From: UBA8199 sp964507045
GTDB lineage: Bacteria; Verrucomicrobiota; Verrucomicrobiia; Limisphaerales; UBA8199
Direction of reading: 5' to 3'
Assembly: GCA_964507045.1 (NCBI GenBank)
Contig: CAZDOO010000002.1
Span: 1-64,000 of the forward strand
Length of the DNA stretch: 64,000 bases
Made by a program: the position numbers and the translations under genes. The first letter of the stretch is position 1; each line of letters begins with the position of its first letter. The notes under the pieces are model-generated. The model ran no database searches. It saw nothing but the letters and a program-made list of their open reading frames with translations, and was not told the origin of the DNA. Below are positions 46,484-54,891 of this stretch, piece by piece.

Positions 46484-46516
46484 GAGAATACGGAATACCG
46501 GATTGAACGGGAACGG

Positions 46517-48049
46517 TCAACTGCCGTATCCACCGCTGGCAACCGGGTCGGCCCGGAGGGCCTGCTTGACTTTGAGCAGCAATTCCTGGCTCGTGAACGG
46601 TTTCTGCAGGTAGGCCCCGTCATGCTCGGGGCCGGCGGGCCACACGTAACCGCTGGTGCAGATGATGCGCGTGGCGGGCGAAAGCCGGCGAATGTGCTCG
46701 ACCAGCTCGCGGCCGCTCATGGCCGGCATGACGAGGTCGGTGATGACCAGATCCACGGCGGCGCCTTTCGCCGAGAGAATCTCCAGCGCCTGACGCCCGC
46801 CATTGGCGGTCAGCACCCGGTAACCATAGGTCGAGAGAATCGTCTTGCCCATGGTCAGCAGCAAGTCTTCGTCGTCCACCATCAGGATGGTCTGCGTGCC
46901 GCTGAGGTCGTTGGGCATGAGCCCGTCGTCCCGGACGAGCCGCTTTTCGGCCGGCAGATAGACACGCACGGAGGTCCCCGTGCCGGGCTGGCTGGAGATC
47001 GCCACGCCGCCGCCGTGGTTGGTAACGATGCCATAGACCCAGGCCAGGCCCAGCCCGCGATGGCTGCCGCCCCGCTTGGTGGTGAAGAAGGGCTCAAAGA
47101 CCCGCGGCAGGATCTCCGGCTCGATGCCGCCGCCGTCGTCGCTGATTTCCACGCACACGTAGGCGCCGGCAGCCAATTGCACGTTACGGTCCTGCGTAGG
47201 CTCCGCCAGCTCGATGTTGCGCGTCTGCACCGTGATGTTGCCTTGCCCGCGCAGGGCCTGGACGGCGTTTTCGAGGATCTTCATGAACGCCTGCTGCATC
47301 TTGGCTTCGTCGAATCTGGCGGCGAAGAGCTTGCGGTCCAACTGCAGGTTCCAGGTGGCCGGTTCCGGCCCGGCATTCTGCTGGAAAAATTCGACGCTGC
47401 GCTGCAGCAAGGGATTGAGATTGCCGGAGGCTTGGGCGCGGGTTTCCTTCTCCTGGCGGCTGAAGGTGCCGAGGTCGTTGGCGATTTCGGCCGCCTTGGC
47501 CGCCGATTTCTCGACTTCGATCAGCGAGGCGCGCCAGGGATGGTTCGGCTCCATCTTGCTCAAGACCAGCGAGGTGTGGCCCAGGATGCTGGTCAGCGCG
47601 TTGTTGAAATCCAGCGCCACGGTGCGGGCCAGCTGCAGCGCGCAGTCCAGTTTCTGCTTGTGCGCCAGGCCGCTTTCGCCGCCGGGCGGCTTGCCTTCCG
47701 CCGCGGGGGCCGGGTGCTCCCGCAAGAGCTGCAGCACGAAATGCTTGCCGCTTTCCTTCGTGAACGCGCAAATCGAGGTGGAGTAAGCAAGGGTGTGGCC
47801 CCCCTTGCCCCGGAATTTAAGCGGCACGGTCGGGCTGGGGGCGCGCTCCCAATGGGCCAGGAACCGGTCAGCCGGGGTGCTGTTTTCCGGCGACCAGATC
47901 ACTGCCAGCCGCGGTGAATCTGTGGCGAGAGCCTGGCCAAACAGCCGGGCGGCCTCCGTGTTGGCGTGGCAGATAACGCCGCTCTCGTCCAGCAAGAGGA
48001 CGGGCCAGCCGGCATGCTCCAACGCAATCGCTACCTCGGACTTCATCAA
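46517..48049 (-). CDS. Hybrid sensor kinase-like protein with receiver domain; phosphoacceptor His missing
   Basis: 510 residues, no membrane segment. A PAS-like N-domain (residues 10-110) is followed by an H-box region reading LARTVALDFNNALTSILGH. The family consensus has His directly before DFNN, but residue 146 here is Leu (codon CTG). The ATPase boxes look intact: FMKILENAVQAL (N), DDGGGIEPE (G1), FEPFFTTKRGG (F) and RGLGLAWVYGI (G2). A C-terminal receiver has the acidic pair DDED, phosphoacceptor Asp in VITDLVMP, and the Lys in LQKPF. It probably cannot autophosphorylate in the usual way and may act as an ATP-binding scaffold or receive phosphate from another kinase. Lies between cdd and lysR, with 33-42 bp gaps. 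Confidence 0.88.
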   Translation of the reverse strand: MMKSEVAIALEHAGWPVLLLDESGVICHANTEAARLFGQALATDSPRLAVIWSPENSTPADRFLAHWERAPSPTVPLKFRGKGGHTLAYSTSICAFTKESGKHFVLQLLREHPAPAAEGKPPGGESGLAHKQKLDCALQLARTVALDFNNALTSILGHTSLVLSKMEPNHPWRASLIEVEKSAAKAAEIANDLGTFSRQEKETRAQASGNLNPLLQRSVEFFQQNAGPEPATWNLQLDRKLFAARFDEAKMQQAFMKILENAVQALRGQGNITVQTRNIELAEPTQDRNVQLAAGAYVCVEISDDGGGIEPEILPRVFEPFFTTKRGGSHRGLGLAWVYGIVTNHGGGVAISSQPGTGTSVRVYLPAEKRLVRDDGLMPNDLSGTQTILMVDDEDLLLTMGKTILSTYGYRVLTANGGRQALEILSAKGAAVDLVITDLVMPAMSGRELVEHIRRLSPATRIICTSGYVWPAGPEHDGAYLQKPFTSQELLLKVKQALRADPVASGGYGS

Positions 48050-48091
48050 CAGATTCTTCCAACTTACAGCTTACTGCGTCGTCCCGGGTTC

Positions 48092-48505
48092 TCAATCCGA
48101 ATCTTGCGGCACCTCCCTGAACGCGGCCGGCAGGAGTTCCCGGACCGTGAACTCTTTGAGCTTGCGCGGCGCCCGGCTGTCGGCCACCCAGACTGCGGCG
48201 TGCGGCGCATATTCCGCGAGCAATTGCCGGCACGCGCCGCAGGGCATCGGCCCGCCCGGGGCGCGCGCCACGACGGCCACCGCGACGAAGTCACGCTTCC
48301 CGGCGGTCAGGGCGTTGAACAGCGCCACGCGCTCCGCGCAGCAGGTCAGGCCATAGCTCGCGCTCTCGACGTTCGCGCCGGTGATGATCTCGCCCGAGCG
48401 GGTGAGCAGGGCGGCGCCGACCTTGAACCGCGAATACGGCGCCACCGCGCGCTGCCGCGCCCGGGCTGCCGCCCGCACCAAAGTGAGTTTATTGGGTCTG
48501 GCCAT
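48092..48505 (-). CDS. cdd: Cytidine deaminase
   Basis: 137 residues from the ATG at 48505 (MARPNKLT); an earlier start at 48517 exists. The zinc motifs are CAE (TCCAERVALF) and PCGACRQ, preceded by YSRFKVGAALLT and GANVESASYG for substrate binding. Homotetrameric-type length. Deaminates cytidine and deoxycytidine to the uridine forms. The start overlaps the 3' end of the purine nucleoside phosphorylase gene, so the two salvage enzymes are coupled. Confidence 0.95.
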   Translation of the reverse strand: MARPNKLTLVRAAARARQRAVAPYSRFKVGAALLTRSGEIITGANVESASYGLTCCAERVALFNALTAGKRDFVAVAVVARAPGGPMPCGACRQLLAEYAPHAAVWVADSRAPRKLKEFTVRELLPAAFREVPQDSD

Positions 48506-49319
48506 AAAGTTGTGCAAAGTTTCTAAGCATCTGGGCGGCTACGCGCTTGACCCGCTCCGCGGTTTCCAGCACTTCGGCGTGGGAGAGGGGCTGCCGGCTC
48601 CGGCCCGCCGCGAGGTTGGTGATGCACGATATCCCGGAGACCTTCAGGCCGCATTGGCGCGCCACGATCGCCTCTGGCACGGTGCTCATGCCCACGGCAT
48701 CCGCGCCGAGCCCGGCAAACGCCCGGACCTCGGCGGGCGTTTCGTAGGTGGGGCCGCAGACGGCCAGGTACACGCCCGACCGCAGTTTCACGCCACAGGC
48801 CCGGCCGGCGCGCGCCAGCAGGCGCCGCAGGCCCGGGTCATAGACGCAAGTCAGGTCCACGAACCGTGGCAAGCCGGGTACCGGTGCGCCGCGCAACGGG
48901 TTGATGCCCATCAGGTTGACGTGATCCGTCAACACCATGAAATCGCCCGGCCGGAAGGAGCGATTCACGCCCCCGGCGGCGTTGGTGAGCAGCAGGTCCC
49001 GGATGCCGTAGGCCGCCACCGCGCGCACGGCGAACGTAACCACCGTCATCGGGTGCCCCTCGTAATAATGCGCCCGGCCGCTGAGCACCATCACCGGCGT
49101 GCCGCCCAGGTGGCCGATGAGCAGTTGCCCCGCGTGGCCGCTTACGCCGGTCGGCGGGAAGCCCGGGAGCCGCTGATAGGAAACCTCCGCGTCCACCCGG
49201 AGCTCGCTCAACACGTGATGGAAGCCGCTGCCCAGCACCAGCGCCAGTTTCGGGCGCAGCCGGGAGAGTTTGCGCAGCCGCGCGGCGGCGATTTGGGGAT
49301 CTGCTTGTCGTGTGCTCAT
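48489..49319 (-). CDS. punA: Purine nucleoside phosphorylase, type I (trimeric)
   Basis: 276 residues. Motifs of the trimeric PNP/MTA-phosphorylase family: LVLGSGFHHV (phosphate loop), LSGRAHYYEGHPM, LLTNAAGGVNRSFRPGDFMVLTDHVNLMG, VCGPTYETPAEVRAF and GMSTVPEAIVARQCG. Phosphorolysis of inosine and guanosine. Upstream of cdd on the same strand, consistent with a nucleoside salvage operon. Confidence 0.94.
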   Translation of the reverse strand: MSTRQADPQIAAARLRKLSRLRPKLALVLGSGFHHVLSELRVDAEVSYQRLPGFPPTGVSGHAGQLLIGHLGGTPVMVLSGRAHYYEGHPMTVVTFAVRAVAAYGIRDLLLTNAAGGVNRSFRPGDFMVLTDHVNLMGINPLRGAPVPGLPRFVDLTCVYDPGLRRLLARAGRACGVKLRSGVYLAVCGPTYETPAEVRAFAGLGADAVGMSTVPEAIVARQCGLKVSGISCITNLAAGRSRQPLSHAEVLETAERVKRVAAQMLRNFAQLYGQTQ

Positions 49320-49389
49320 TCCTGGTTCATGGTGCAGCTACATTGTCTTGGCCGGTTCCGACCGGCGTCGAGAACTAAACAGCGAGAAT

Positions 49390-49566
49390 ATGCGACGCTA
49401 TTCACGGCAGTTGAGTTTGCCCGAAGTGGGGCTGCGGGGCCAAAGGAAAATTCGCGCCGCCGGCTTGCTGTGCACCGGCGCGGAGAGTGGCGCAATGGCC
49501 GGACAACTCACTCGGAGCCCTGGAATTTATGCGCCAGCAAGGTTTTCAAGCCTCTCCAGAGCGTGA
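49390..49566 (+). pseudogene. N-terminal remnant of a MoeB/ThiF/HesA-type adenylyltransferase
   Basis: An ATG at 49390 opens MRRYSRQLSLPEVGLRGQRK, an excellent match to the start of MoeB/ThiF proteins (RYSRQ..LPE.G..GQ..). The next strand, AAGLLCTGAESGAM, stands where the P-loop VL..GAGGLGSP should be and is already degraded. The frame then stops after 58 codons instead of about 250-380. No downstream pieces were found before tRNA-Arg, so only the first 30 codons or so survive. Confidence 0.65.
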
Positions 49567-49679
49567 AGGGCGGCATCACCGCCTCGGCTGAGGGAATAGA
49601 CCCCACGGTGCCGAAGTATTGAAGGGTGCCGAAAACAGGTTGCCGCGGCTGCCGGATTGGCCTAATGTCATCCTTGGTT

Positions 49680-49756
49680 GCGCGAGTAGCTCAATTGGAT
49701 AGAGCGTCGGCCTCCGGAGCCGAAGGTTGAGAGTTCGACCCTCTCCTCGCGTACCA
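49680..49756 (+). tRNA. tRNA-Arg (anticodon CCG)
   Basis: 77 nt with encoded CCA. Acceptor GCGCGAG pairs with CTCGCGT (G-T closing wobble), D-loop AATTGGATA, anticodon stem TCGGC/GCCGA with loop CTCCGGA giving CCG, and T-arm GAGAG/CTCTC with TTCGACC. Confidence 0.96.
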
Positions 49757-49841
49757 TTCGCCTGACCCGTCGTATCGCCACTGGGAACGACTGCGGGCGA
49801 GGTCTTGACGGCTGGCGGGGGTTGCCGCAATTTCGATTAAG

Positions 49842-50072
49842 ATGTTCATTGTTGACGCCAAAGGCGTAGCAAGACGGAAGAACTACTACTGGCCTCGTAA
49901 ACCAAGGCAAAAGGCAGTGAGTTCAAAGAACTGGTTTCAGCAGGGCACGGAGTTCCTTGAGCAGGGGTGCTACGAAGAGGCGCTTTCTTGTTTCGAGGAA
50001 GCTCTGCGTTTGGGTCATCCTCAGGCAGCAAAGGCGATTGCTTTGTGCCGTAAGGAACTCAGAGGTAGCTAA
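49842..50072 (+). CDS. Small TPR-like protein
   Basis: 76 residues. After a basic start (ARRKNYYWPRKPRQK) comes one TPR-type pair of helices: NWFQQGTEFLEQGCYEEALSCFEEALRLGHPQAAKAIALC. The W-...-G-...-Y-...-A...F..AL.L pattern is a genuine TPR signature. Too short for a full superhelix; could be a fragment or a one-repeat adaptor. Lies 85 bp after tRNA-Arg in lower-GC DNA. Confidence 0.55.
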   Translation: MFIVDAKGVARRKNYYWPRKPRQKAVSSKNWFQQGTEFLEQGCYEEALSCFEEALRLGHPQAAKAIALCRKELRGS

Positions 50073-50309
50073 CCCAGTCTGACCCGCATCAAAATCCCGC
50101 AACGAGCTTTCGCACCCGAACACCGTGGCGTATAAATAATGGCGAGCGGTGGCCAGACCGGTGCCTACCGAGTGTCTCCTGCACCATCCGCAACCGCAAC
50201 CTTGGTTACGGGTGTCTCAAAGGGGCCGCTTGAACAGCTTCGTAACGGTTTCCCAAAATGCACTGGTGGATTTGCTGCCTCGGGTGAGGGGCACAACCTA
50301 TTGTGCTTT

Positions 50310-51065
50310 TCATGCTGGCGTCAGCGTGGCGCCACGTTCTAACGGGAACCACGCATGGACCTCAGTGCCTTGGCCGGGGGCTGATTTGATTTCAAGTCCG
50401 CCGCCGAGTGCCATCGCTTGATTCTCCATTCGCAACAAACCGGACCTGCGCTCGCTCATAGCCTTCTGCCTTGCGCCAGCGAAATCGAACCCGACTCCAT
50501 CGTCACGAACGGAAAGGTGGAGTTGGGCACTTTGCCTTTTCAAGGCGACACTGACACCAGATGCTTTGGCGTGCCGTGTCACATTCGTCATTGCTTCTTG
50601 CGCCACTCGATAGCACCCAGTTTCAATCACCGAATCCAAGCGAAGCTCCATATACTCACAATCTAAATCTGCCCTCAATCCCGCTAGAGACGCCTGCCGC
50701 CGGACGAACCACCTCAACGTCACCTCGAGCCCCAAATCGTCGAGCATGGATGGGAACAAGTTCAGTCCGAGTTCATTCATCTGTCGGTCCGCACGCTCAA
50801 CTTCTTGGAGGCTTTCCCTGAGCCGCTCCATCAGCCGGTCCTGACTTGGGGAACCCAAGACGGCTTGGAGGTTCATTTCCACAACGGATAGGTGAAGGCC
50901 AATCTTATCCTCAAGTTCATAGGCGATTTGCCGGCGTTCGGTCTCCTGGTCCCTCAAGAAGCCGTCAACCACAGCCTGGAGCTTCCTGCTCGACTCCTTA
51001 TAAAGATTTATCAGAGCTTCCGTGCTGTGTCCGTCAGGGCCGACCGGGGATTCGTTTTCGCTCAC
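50310..51065 (-). CDS. NarL-type sensor kinase-like protein with Glu in place of the phosphoacceptor His
   Basis: 251 residues from a GTG at 51065, no membrane segment. A coiled-coil N-terminus leads into a HisKA_3-type dimer helix: ETERRQIAYELEDKIGLHLS. In the family this reads ER..IA.ELHD..GQ, so residue 52, expected His, is Glu (codon GAG at 50910-50912). The ATPase part keeps YRVAQEAMTNVTRHA (N box), DDGVGFDFAGA (G1) and SGLLRMENQAMALGGGLEI (G2). ATP binding seems possible but classic autophosphorylation does not. No response regulator is adjacent. Base composition is lower in GC than flanking genes. Confidence 0.82.
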   Translation of the reverse strand: MSENESPVGPDGHSTEALINLYKESSRKLQAVVDGFLRDQETERRQIAYELEDKIGLHLSVVEMNLQAVLGSPSQDRLMERLRESLQEVERADRQMNELGLNLFPSMLDDLGLEVTLRWFVRRQASLAGLRADLDCEYMELRLDSVIETGCYRVAQEAMTNVTRHAKASGVSVALKRQSAQLHLSVRDDGVGFDFAGARQKAMSERRSGLLRMENQAMALGGGLEIKSAPGQGTEVHAWFPLERGATLTPA

Positions 51066-51269
51066 GACATAGCACGCTGGCAGCGGATGGTGAACTTGTC
51101 AAGCGGCCAAGCATCGGTTTCGCTTGTATTCCTTGGGCAGCAGGTTCACAAATGGAAGTGTGGTAAACCTCTATGTGGTTGCCGGGGACGAGTGCCCAAT
51201 CCCGGTCAGGCTCGGGGCTTGGCGGGATGGAAAATGACATGTTGGCTTCTCGGCCAAGTGAAGACATCT

Positions 51270-53432
51270 ATGAAAAGAACAAAAGTATTATCCGGAATTC
51301 TCAGCATCACCTTGGGGCTGTTGGCTCAATTCCAAGTTCAGGGGGCTTGGTTTAGCGCCCTCAATCTCCCCCCAATGAATCTGATTGGCGCGGCTTCCGA
51401 CTCCGCAAACAACACCTACGTCTTGGGAGCCTTCACCAACTCAATAAGCATTGGGGGAAAAGTGTTTGTCTCGCTCGGCGGCACAGACTACTTGCTAGCC
51501 CAGTACCGTCCCGGCGGCGCCGTCGGATGGGCCATCACCTTTGGCACACCCCAAGACGAAGAAGTGTTTGTAACCACGCTGAGCGTAACTTCCAACGCCG
51601 TTTTCGTCTCTGGACAAACCCAAGGGAGCATTCGCATTGCGGACACAGCCGAGAATGTGGTGAATACAGCTTACATCACGGGGGACAAAGCAGATGGTTT
51701 CCTGTTAGGCTTTTCCTTGGCGGGTGTGTCTCAATGGCAAGCCTCCCTGACGAGTATCGGAAATGAGAACGGCGCTGGGGTATCGTTGGACACCGCTGGT
51801 AACGTTTATTGGGCTGGCTCTTTTAACGGCTGTTGCCCATCCCAAGGCGGCGCTACTCTAACGAGTGGTGACGGAACATCCGTGGCCCTGAGTACGCCGA
51901 GCTATGGAACTGCGTTTCTTACAAAGATGTCGCCAACAGGTAAGTCGTTGTGGGTAGTTAAGGCTTACAATCGGGATGTCCAGTTTGTGAACATTGCCGT
52001 GGACGGCCAAGGCAACTCTTACGTGCTTGGCTGGGGGTCATCTTGGTCCTCCGGCACGCCAACAACCGTTGTAAATGCAGACGGCAGTACTGGTGCAATA
52101 GGTAATCCCGGAACTCAGTTTGGATTTCTAGCGAAGTTCAACGCAGCAGGCATAATGCAATGGTCGGTTACGCCTGTGGGCGGGCTCGAAGTCACCTATC
52201 GCCCAATTTGCATAACCAGCGGCGGGGCCATAGTATGGGGTGCACGGTATTCCGGCACGCTCACCTTGCCCAGCACCGACGCGAACAACCTGCAACTTCC
52301 GGCCGCATTAGGCTATGAGGGGTTTGTTGCCCAGTACGGTCCCGACGGAAAAGCGAATTGGGCGGTGCAGATTCCTGGCGCGAACGACCAGAGCGTCGTT
52401 TCTATTTCTACCGTCGGCCCTAATGTTTGGGTTGGCGGTTTAACCACTGGCGGAATTGGCCTCTCGGGGATTTCCCTCACGCCAACCGGAACACAGAATA
52501 TTTTCATCATGCAAACTGATACCAATGGCAACGTCCTCAGCGGCAGCTTGCTTGGAGGCACAGGCACAGATGCCCTCGCAAGTATGCAGTTCGTTGGAAG
52601 TTCGCTTGGCCTCATTGCGGGCAACGAAGGCGGCAACTTTCAAGCATGGGAGAGCGAGATAGCAAATGCTGGGCCGTTCGTGTTGATGGCTTACCCGCCC
52701 CCAGAGCCGCCGTCAATCGCTGACCAGCCGCAATCCGTAACGGTAAACGCCCGCGACAATGTCTCTTTCAATGTGACTGCCACGGGCACATCGCCGCTGA
52801 CTTATCAATGGTCCTTAAACGGGACGAACATTTCTGGAGCAACCGCCAGCAGTTTGGCGATTTCTAATGCAACGCAACAAGTTTTGGGTACGTATGCGGT
52901 TGTCATCACTAATGCTTTTGGCTCGGTCAGCAGTTCCAACGCGACGCTCTCAATGTATCCATTCTTGGCCTCGCCATTTATAGGCATTGTGACCGACTGG
53001 GGCTACACCAATACACTAAGCGTAAGAGCATGGGGAACGGGGCCTTTGGTTTATCAGTGGCTCAAGAACGGCGCTGCCATTGAGAACGCAACCAACTCAA
53101 CACTGACGCTGACGAGTGTTCAATTCGCAGATGGCGGTCTTTACTCGGTTGTAGTCAGCAACCCGTTCGGCAGCGTGACAAATACACCTGCCCAAGTGGT
53201 GGTCAATCCGGCTGGCGTTTCGCTTGGTATGTTCCCCGGTGTATATGTCAGCGGCGTGGTTGGCTACACCTACACCATTCAAGCCTCGGCGGATTTGCGC
53301 AACACCAACTCTTGGACTACCGTAGCAGCTATGACCTTGATGCAGCCAGTTCAACTTTGGGTGGACTTCAACGTGAATGCCTTGTCGCCCACAAACCCGC
53401 ATAAATTCTATCGGGTCATGCCCGGAGACTGA
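51270..53432 (+). CDS. Large secreted protein with SBBP-type repeats and Ig-like domains
   Basis: 720 residues from the ATG at 51270, which starts a signal peptide (MKRTKVLSGILSITLGLLAQ); the frame is open back to 50892, antisense to the kinase gene, and that extension is not credible. Residues 30-470 carry propeller-like SBBP repeats (NTYVLGAFTNSISIGG, DYLLAQYRPGGAVGWA, GNVYWAGSFNG, NSYVLGWGSS). Residues about 480-660 are two Ig-like domains (QPQSVTVNARDNVSFNVTATGTSPLTYQWSLNG; PLVYQWLKNGAAI). The last 60 residues form the YTIQASADLRNTNSW...FYRV tail. Followed by a clear terminator. Likely surface-exposed; ligand unknown. Confidence 0.85.
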   Translation: MKRTKVLSGILSITLGLLAQFQVQGAWFSALNLPPMNLIGAASDSANNTYVLGAFTNSISIGGKVFVSLGGTDYLLAQYRPGGAVGWAITFGTPQDEEVFVTTLSVTSNAVFVSGQTQGSIRIADTAENVVNTAYITGDKADGFLLGFSLAGVSQWQASLTSIGNENGAGVSLDTAGNVYWAGSFNGCCPSQGGATLTSGDGTSVALSTPSYGTAFLTKMSPTGKSLWVVKAYNRDVQFVNIAVDGQGNSYVLGWGSSWSSGTPTTVVNADGSTGAIGNPGTQFGFLAKFNAAGIMQWSVTPVGGLEVTYRPICITSGGAIVWGARYSGTLTLPSTDANNLQLPAALGYEGFVAQYGPDGKANWAVQIPGANDQSVVSISTVGPNVWVGGLTTGGIGLSGISLTPTGTQNIFIMQTDTNGNVLSGSLLGGTGTDALASMQFVGSSLGLIAGNEGGNFQAWESEIANAGPFVLMAYPPPEPPSIADQPQSVTVNARDNVSFNVTATGTSPLTYQWSLNGTNISGATASSLAISNATQQVLGTYAVVITNAFGSVSSSNATLSMYPFLASPFIGIVTDWGYTNTLSVRAWGTGPLVYQWLKNGAAIENATNSTLTLTSVQFADGGLYSVVVSNPFGSVTNTPAQVVVNPAGVSLGMFPGVYVSGVVGYTYTIQASADLRNTNSWTTVAAMTLMQPVQLWVDFNVNALSPTNPHKFYRVMPGD

Positions 53433-53455
53433 AGGATTGACATAATACCGCCAAA

Positions 53456-53488
53456 CCCCACCGGCCACAAAAGTCGGTGGGGTTTTTT
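53456..53488 (+). terminator. Intrinsic terminator of the SBBP/Ig gene
   Basis: A perfect 8-bp stem (CCCCACCG at 53456-53463, CGGTGGGG at 53475-53482) with an 11-nt loop is followed by six T residues (53483-53488). It starts 24 bp after the stop codon. Confidence 0.9.
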
Positions 53489-53735
53489 CATTTCAGCAGG
53501 CGGAGTAGTTGGTTTGACTCGCGCTCGATGATTCTGCTGCTGGCATCGCGCGTTACCTTCGTGTCGGATTCAAACCGTCCGAGAATCTGTTCCGATTTGT
53601 CACGCAGGACTTCGCGGTTGCCTGAACCTGTTTCACGGTGGCAATGACTTCCGATTTCCGGCTGCGGATGGAAATGCCACTGCGATTCAGATGTTCACCA
53701 ATTCCCCGGTCTGAATGCTTGCCGCTTTGATTCCC
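53488..53735 (-). pseudogene. Decayed coding fragment, family not recognised
   Basis: On the minus strand the stop at 53488-53490 closes a coding-looking frame, EVLRDKSEQILGRFESDTKV followed by TRDASSRIIERESNQLLRLLK. About 40 codons upstream a second frame reads GEHLNRSGISIRSRKSEVIA, TVKQVQ. Joining them needs one frameshift near 53630. An in-frame stop at 53736-53738 bounds it. This looks like the helical end of an inactivated gene; I cannot name the family. Confidence 0.35.
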
Positions 53736-53808
53736 TTAATCATCGGATCGAGCGGGGCAGGGAGCCAGTCAGTCTCAGATCGCGGGGACGCCCGCCCTCC
53801 CGGTGGGG

Positions 53809-54891
53809 TTACTTGTCGCCGGTCGGGGCTGCTGTCGGCGCCGGGGCGGGCAGGTAAATGCAGCGATTAGGCTGGGTGGGCAGGTAGGCGTTGCGCAGCG
53901 GGATGGTTGCGCGGTCGAATGGCTTGTAGTCCTTGATCGCTCCCACGCGCGCAATGCGCAGGGACTTGCGGAGGAGCCCCTTCCCGTTGGCGTTCGAGTC
54001 GCTGAAGCGGCCCGAGCCGTAGCCGACGCCCTTGGACCCGCCGAGGTTGGAGGAGAAGTATTTCATCCCGACAATCTTGTTCTGCTCGTCGCGCAGCCAG
54101 TCAACGAAGATCACCGAATGCCCGCCTGCCGGGGTGGTGCTGTAGCTGAGGAAGTCGCCGGGGCGCGCATCTTCGAGATTGGTGATGGCGCGGCCCAGGC
54201 CGTAGGAGGTGATGGCCCGCTGCTCGCAGTCGCCCGGCCCTTCGATGTACCAGAGCTGGAGCATGTTGAACAGGTCGTTGAAGGTCATGCCGTTGAAGTC
54301 ATCCGCGTCGAGGCCCTTCTGCACGTTGCGCAGCTTCATGGCGCGCACAAACGCCTCGAACGTGAACCCGCAGCAGTAGCTGCAACGCGAGCCGTCCGGG
54401 TAGGCCTTGGCGACGACCATGCCCTTGTACCAGAGGTCTTCGGTGACGCCGTTGTAAATGTCGTATTCGCGCGGGGTCCAGCCGCAGTGGTAGGGGTAGG
54501 AGCCGTCCAGCGGGAACGCGGAAATGACCTTTATCACGTAGGGATTGAGCGCGCCTTCGGCGTCATCCTGCACCATGTCCTCGCGGGCGTAGGCCTTGGC
54601 GAGGGCCTTGCCCACGGGCGAGAAGCCGCGCTCGTCTACCGGATAAACGCGGGGGGTGTAGCTGTAGCGTTTGGGAGTTGCGGCGGGTTTATTGGTGGCG
54701 GGGCTGGCAACGGCGGCCTGTTGGTTTGTTGCGGCCGTGAGCGCCGGGGGCGGCGGGCAGGCGCAGGGCTCGGTGTGTTGGCAACCGGCGAGTCCAAGGC
54801 CGAGCGCCGCCAGGGCCGCAGCGGTGATGAACGGCGAAAGCTGTCGGGAAACGCGGGGTGAAAGGTCGGAAGTGGCCAAGTTTGAATTCAC
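53809..54891 (-). CDS. Lipoprotein with papain-like/NlpC-type features
   Basis: 360 residues from the GTG at 54891 (the frame extends to 54990). The lipobox is GLAGC, then a Cys/Pro-rich linker. The mature domain contains SRCSYCCGFTFEAFVRAM, a Cys at a helix start as in papain-fold peptidases, and later ARPGDFLSYSTTPAGGHSVIFVDW, where GD.L......HS..FV matches the histidine strand of NlpC/P60 and CHAP-like enzymes. A peptidoglycan or peptide amide hydrolase is plausible, although the family is not identified. No close neighbour on the same strand gives context. Confidence 0.7.
   Translation of the reverse strand: MNSNLATSDLSPRVSRQLSPFITAAALAALGLGLAGCQHTEPCACPPPPALTAATNQQAAVASPATNKPAATPKRYSYTPRVYPVDERGFSPVGKALAKAYAREDMVQDDAEGALNPYVIKVISAFPLDGSYPYHCGWTPREYDIYNGVTEDLWYKGMVVAKAYPDGSRCSYCCGFTFEAFVRAMKLRNVQKGLDADDFNGMTFNDLFNMLQLWYIEGPGDCEQRAITSYGLGRAITNLEDARPGDFLSYSTTPAGGHSVIFVDWLRDEQNKIVGMKYFSSNLGGSKGVGYGSGRFSDSNANGKGLLRKSLRIARVGAIKDYKPFDRATIPLRNAYLPTQPNRCIYLPAPAPTAAPTGDK

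Noticed and set aside
50892..51269. Long upstream extension of the SBBP/Ig frame
   Set aside because: It runs antisense through the kinase-like gene; the internal ATG at 51270 starts a clear signal peptide.
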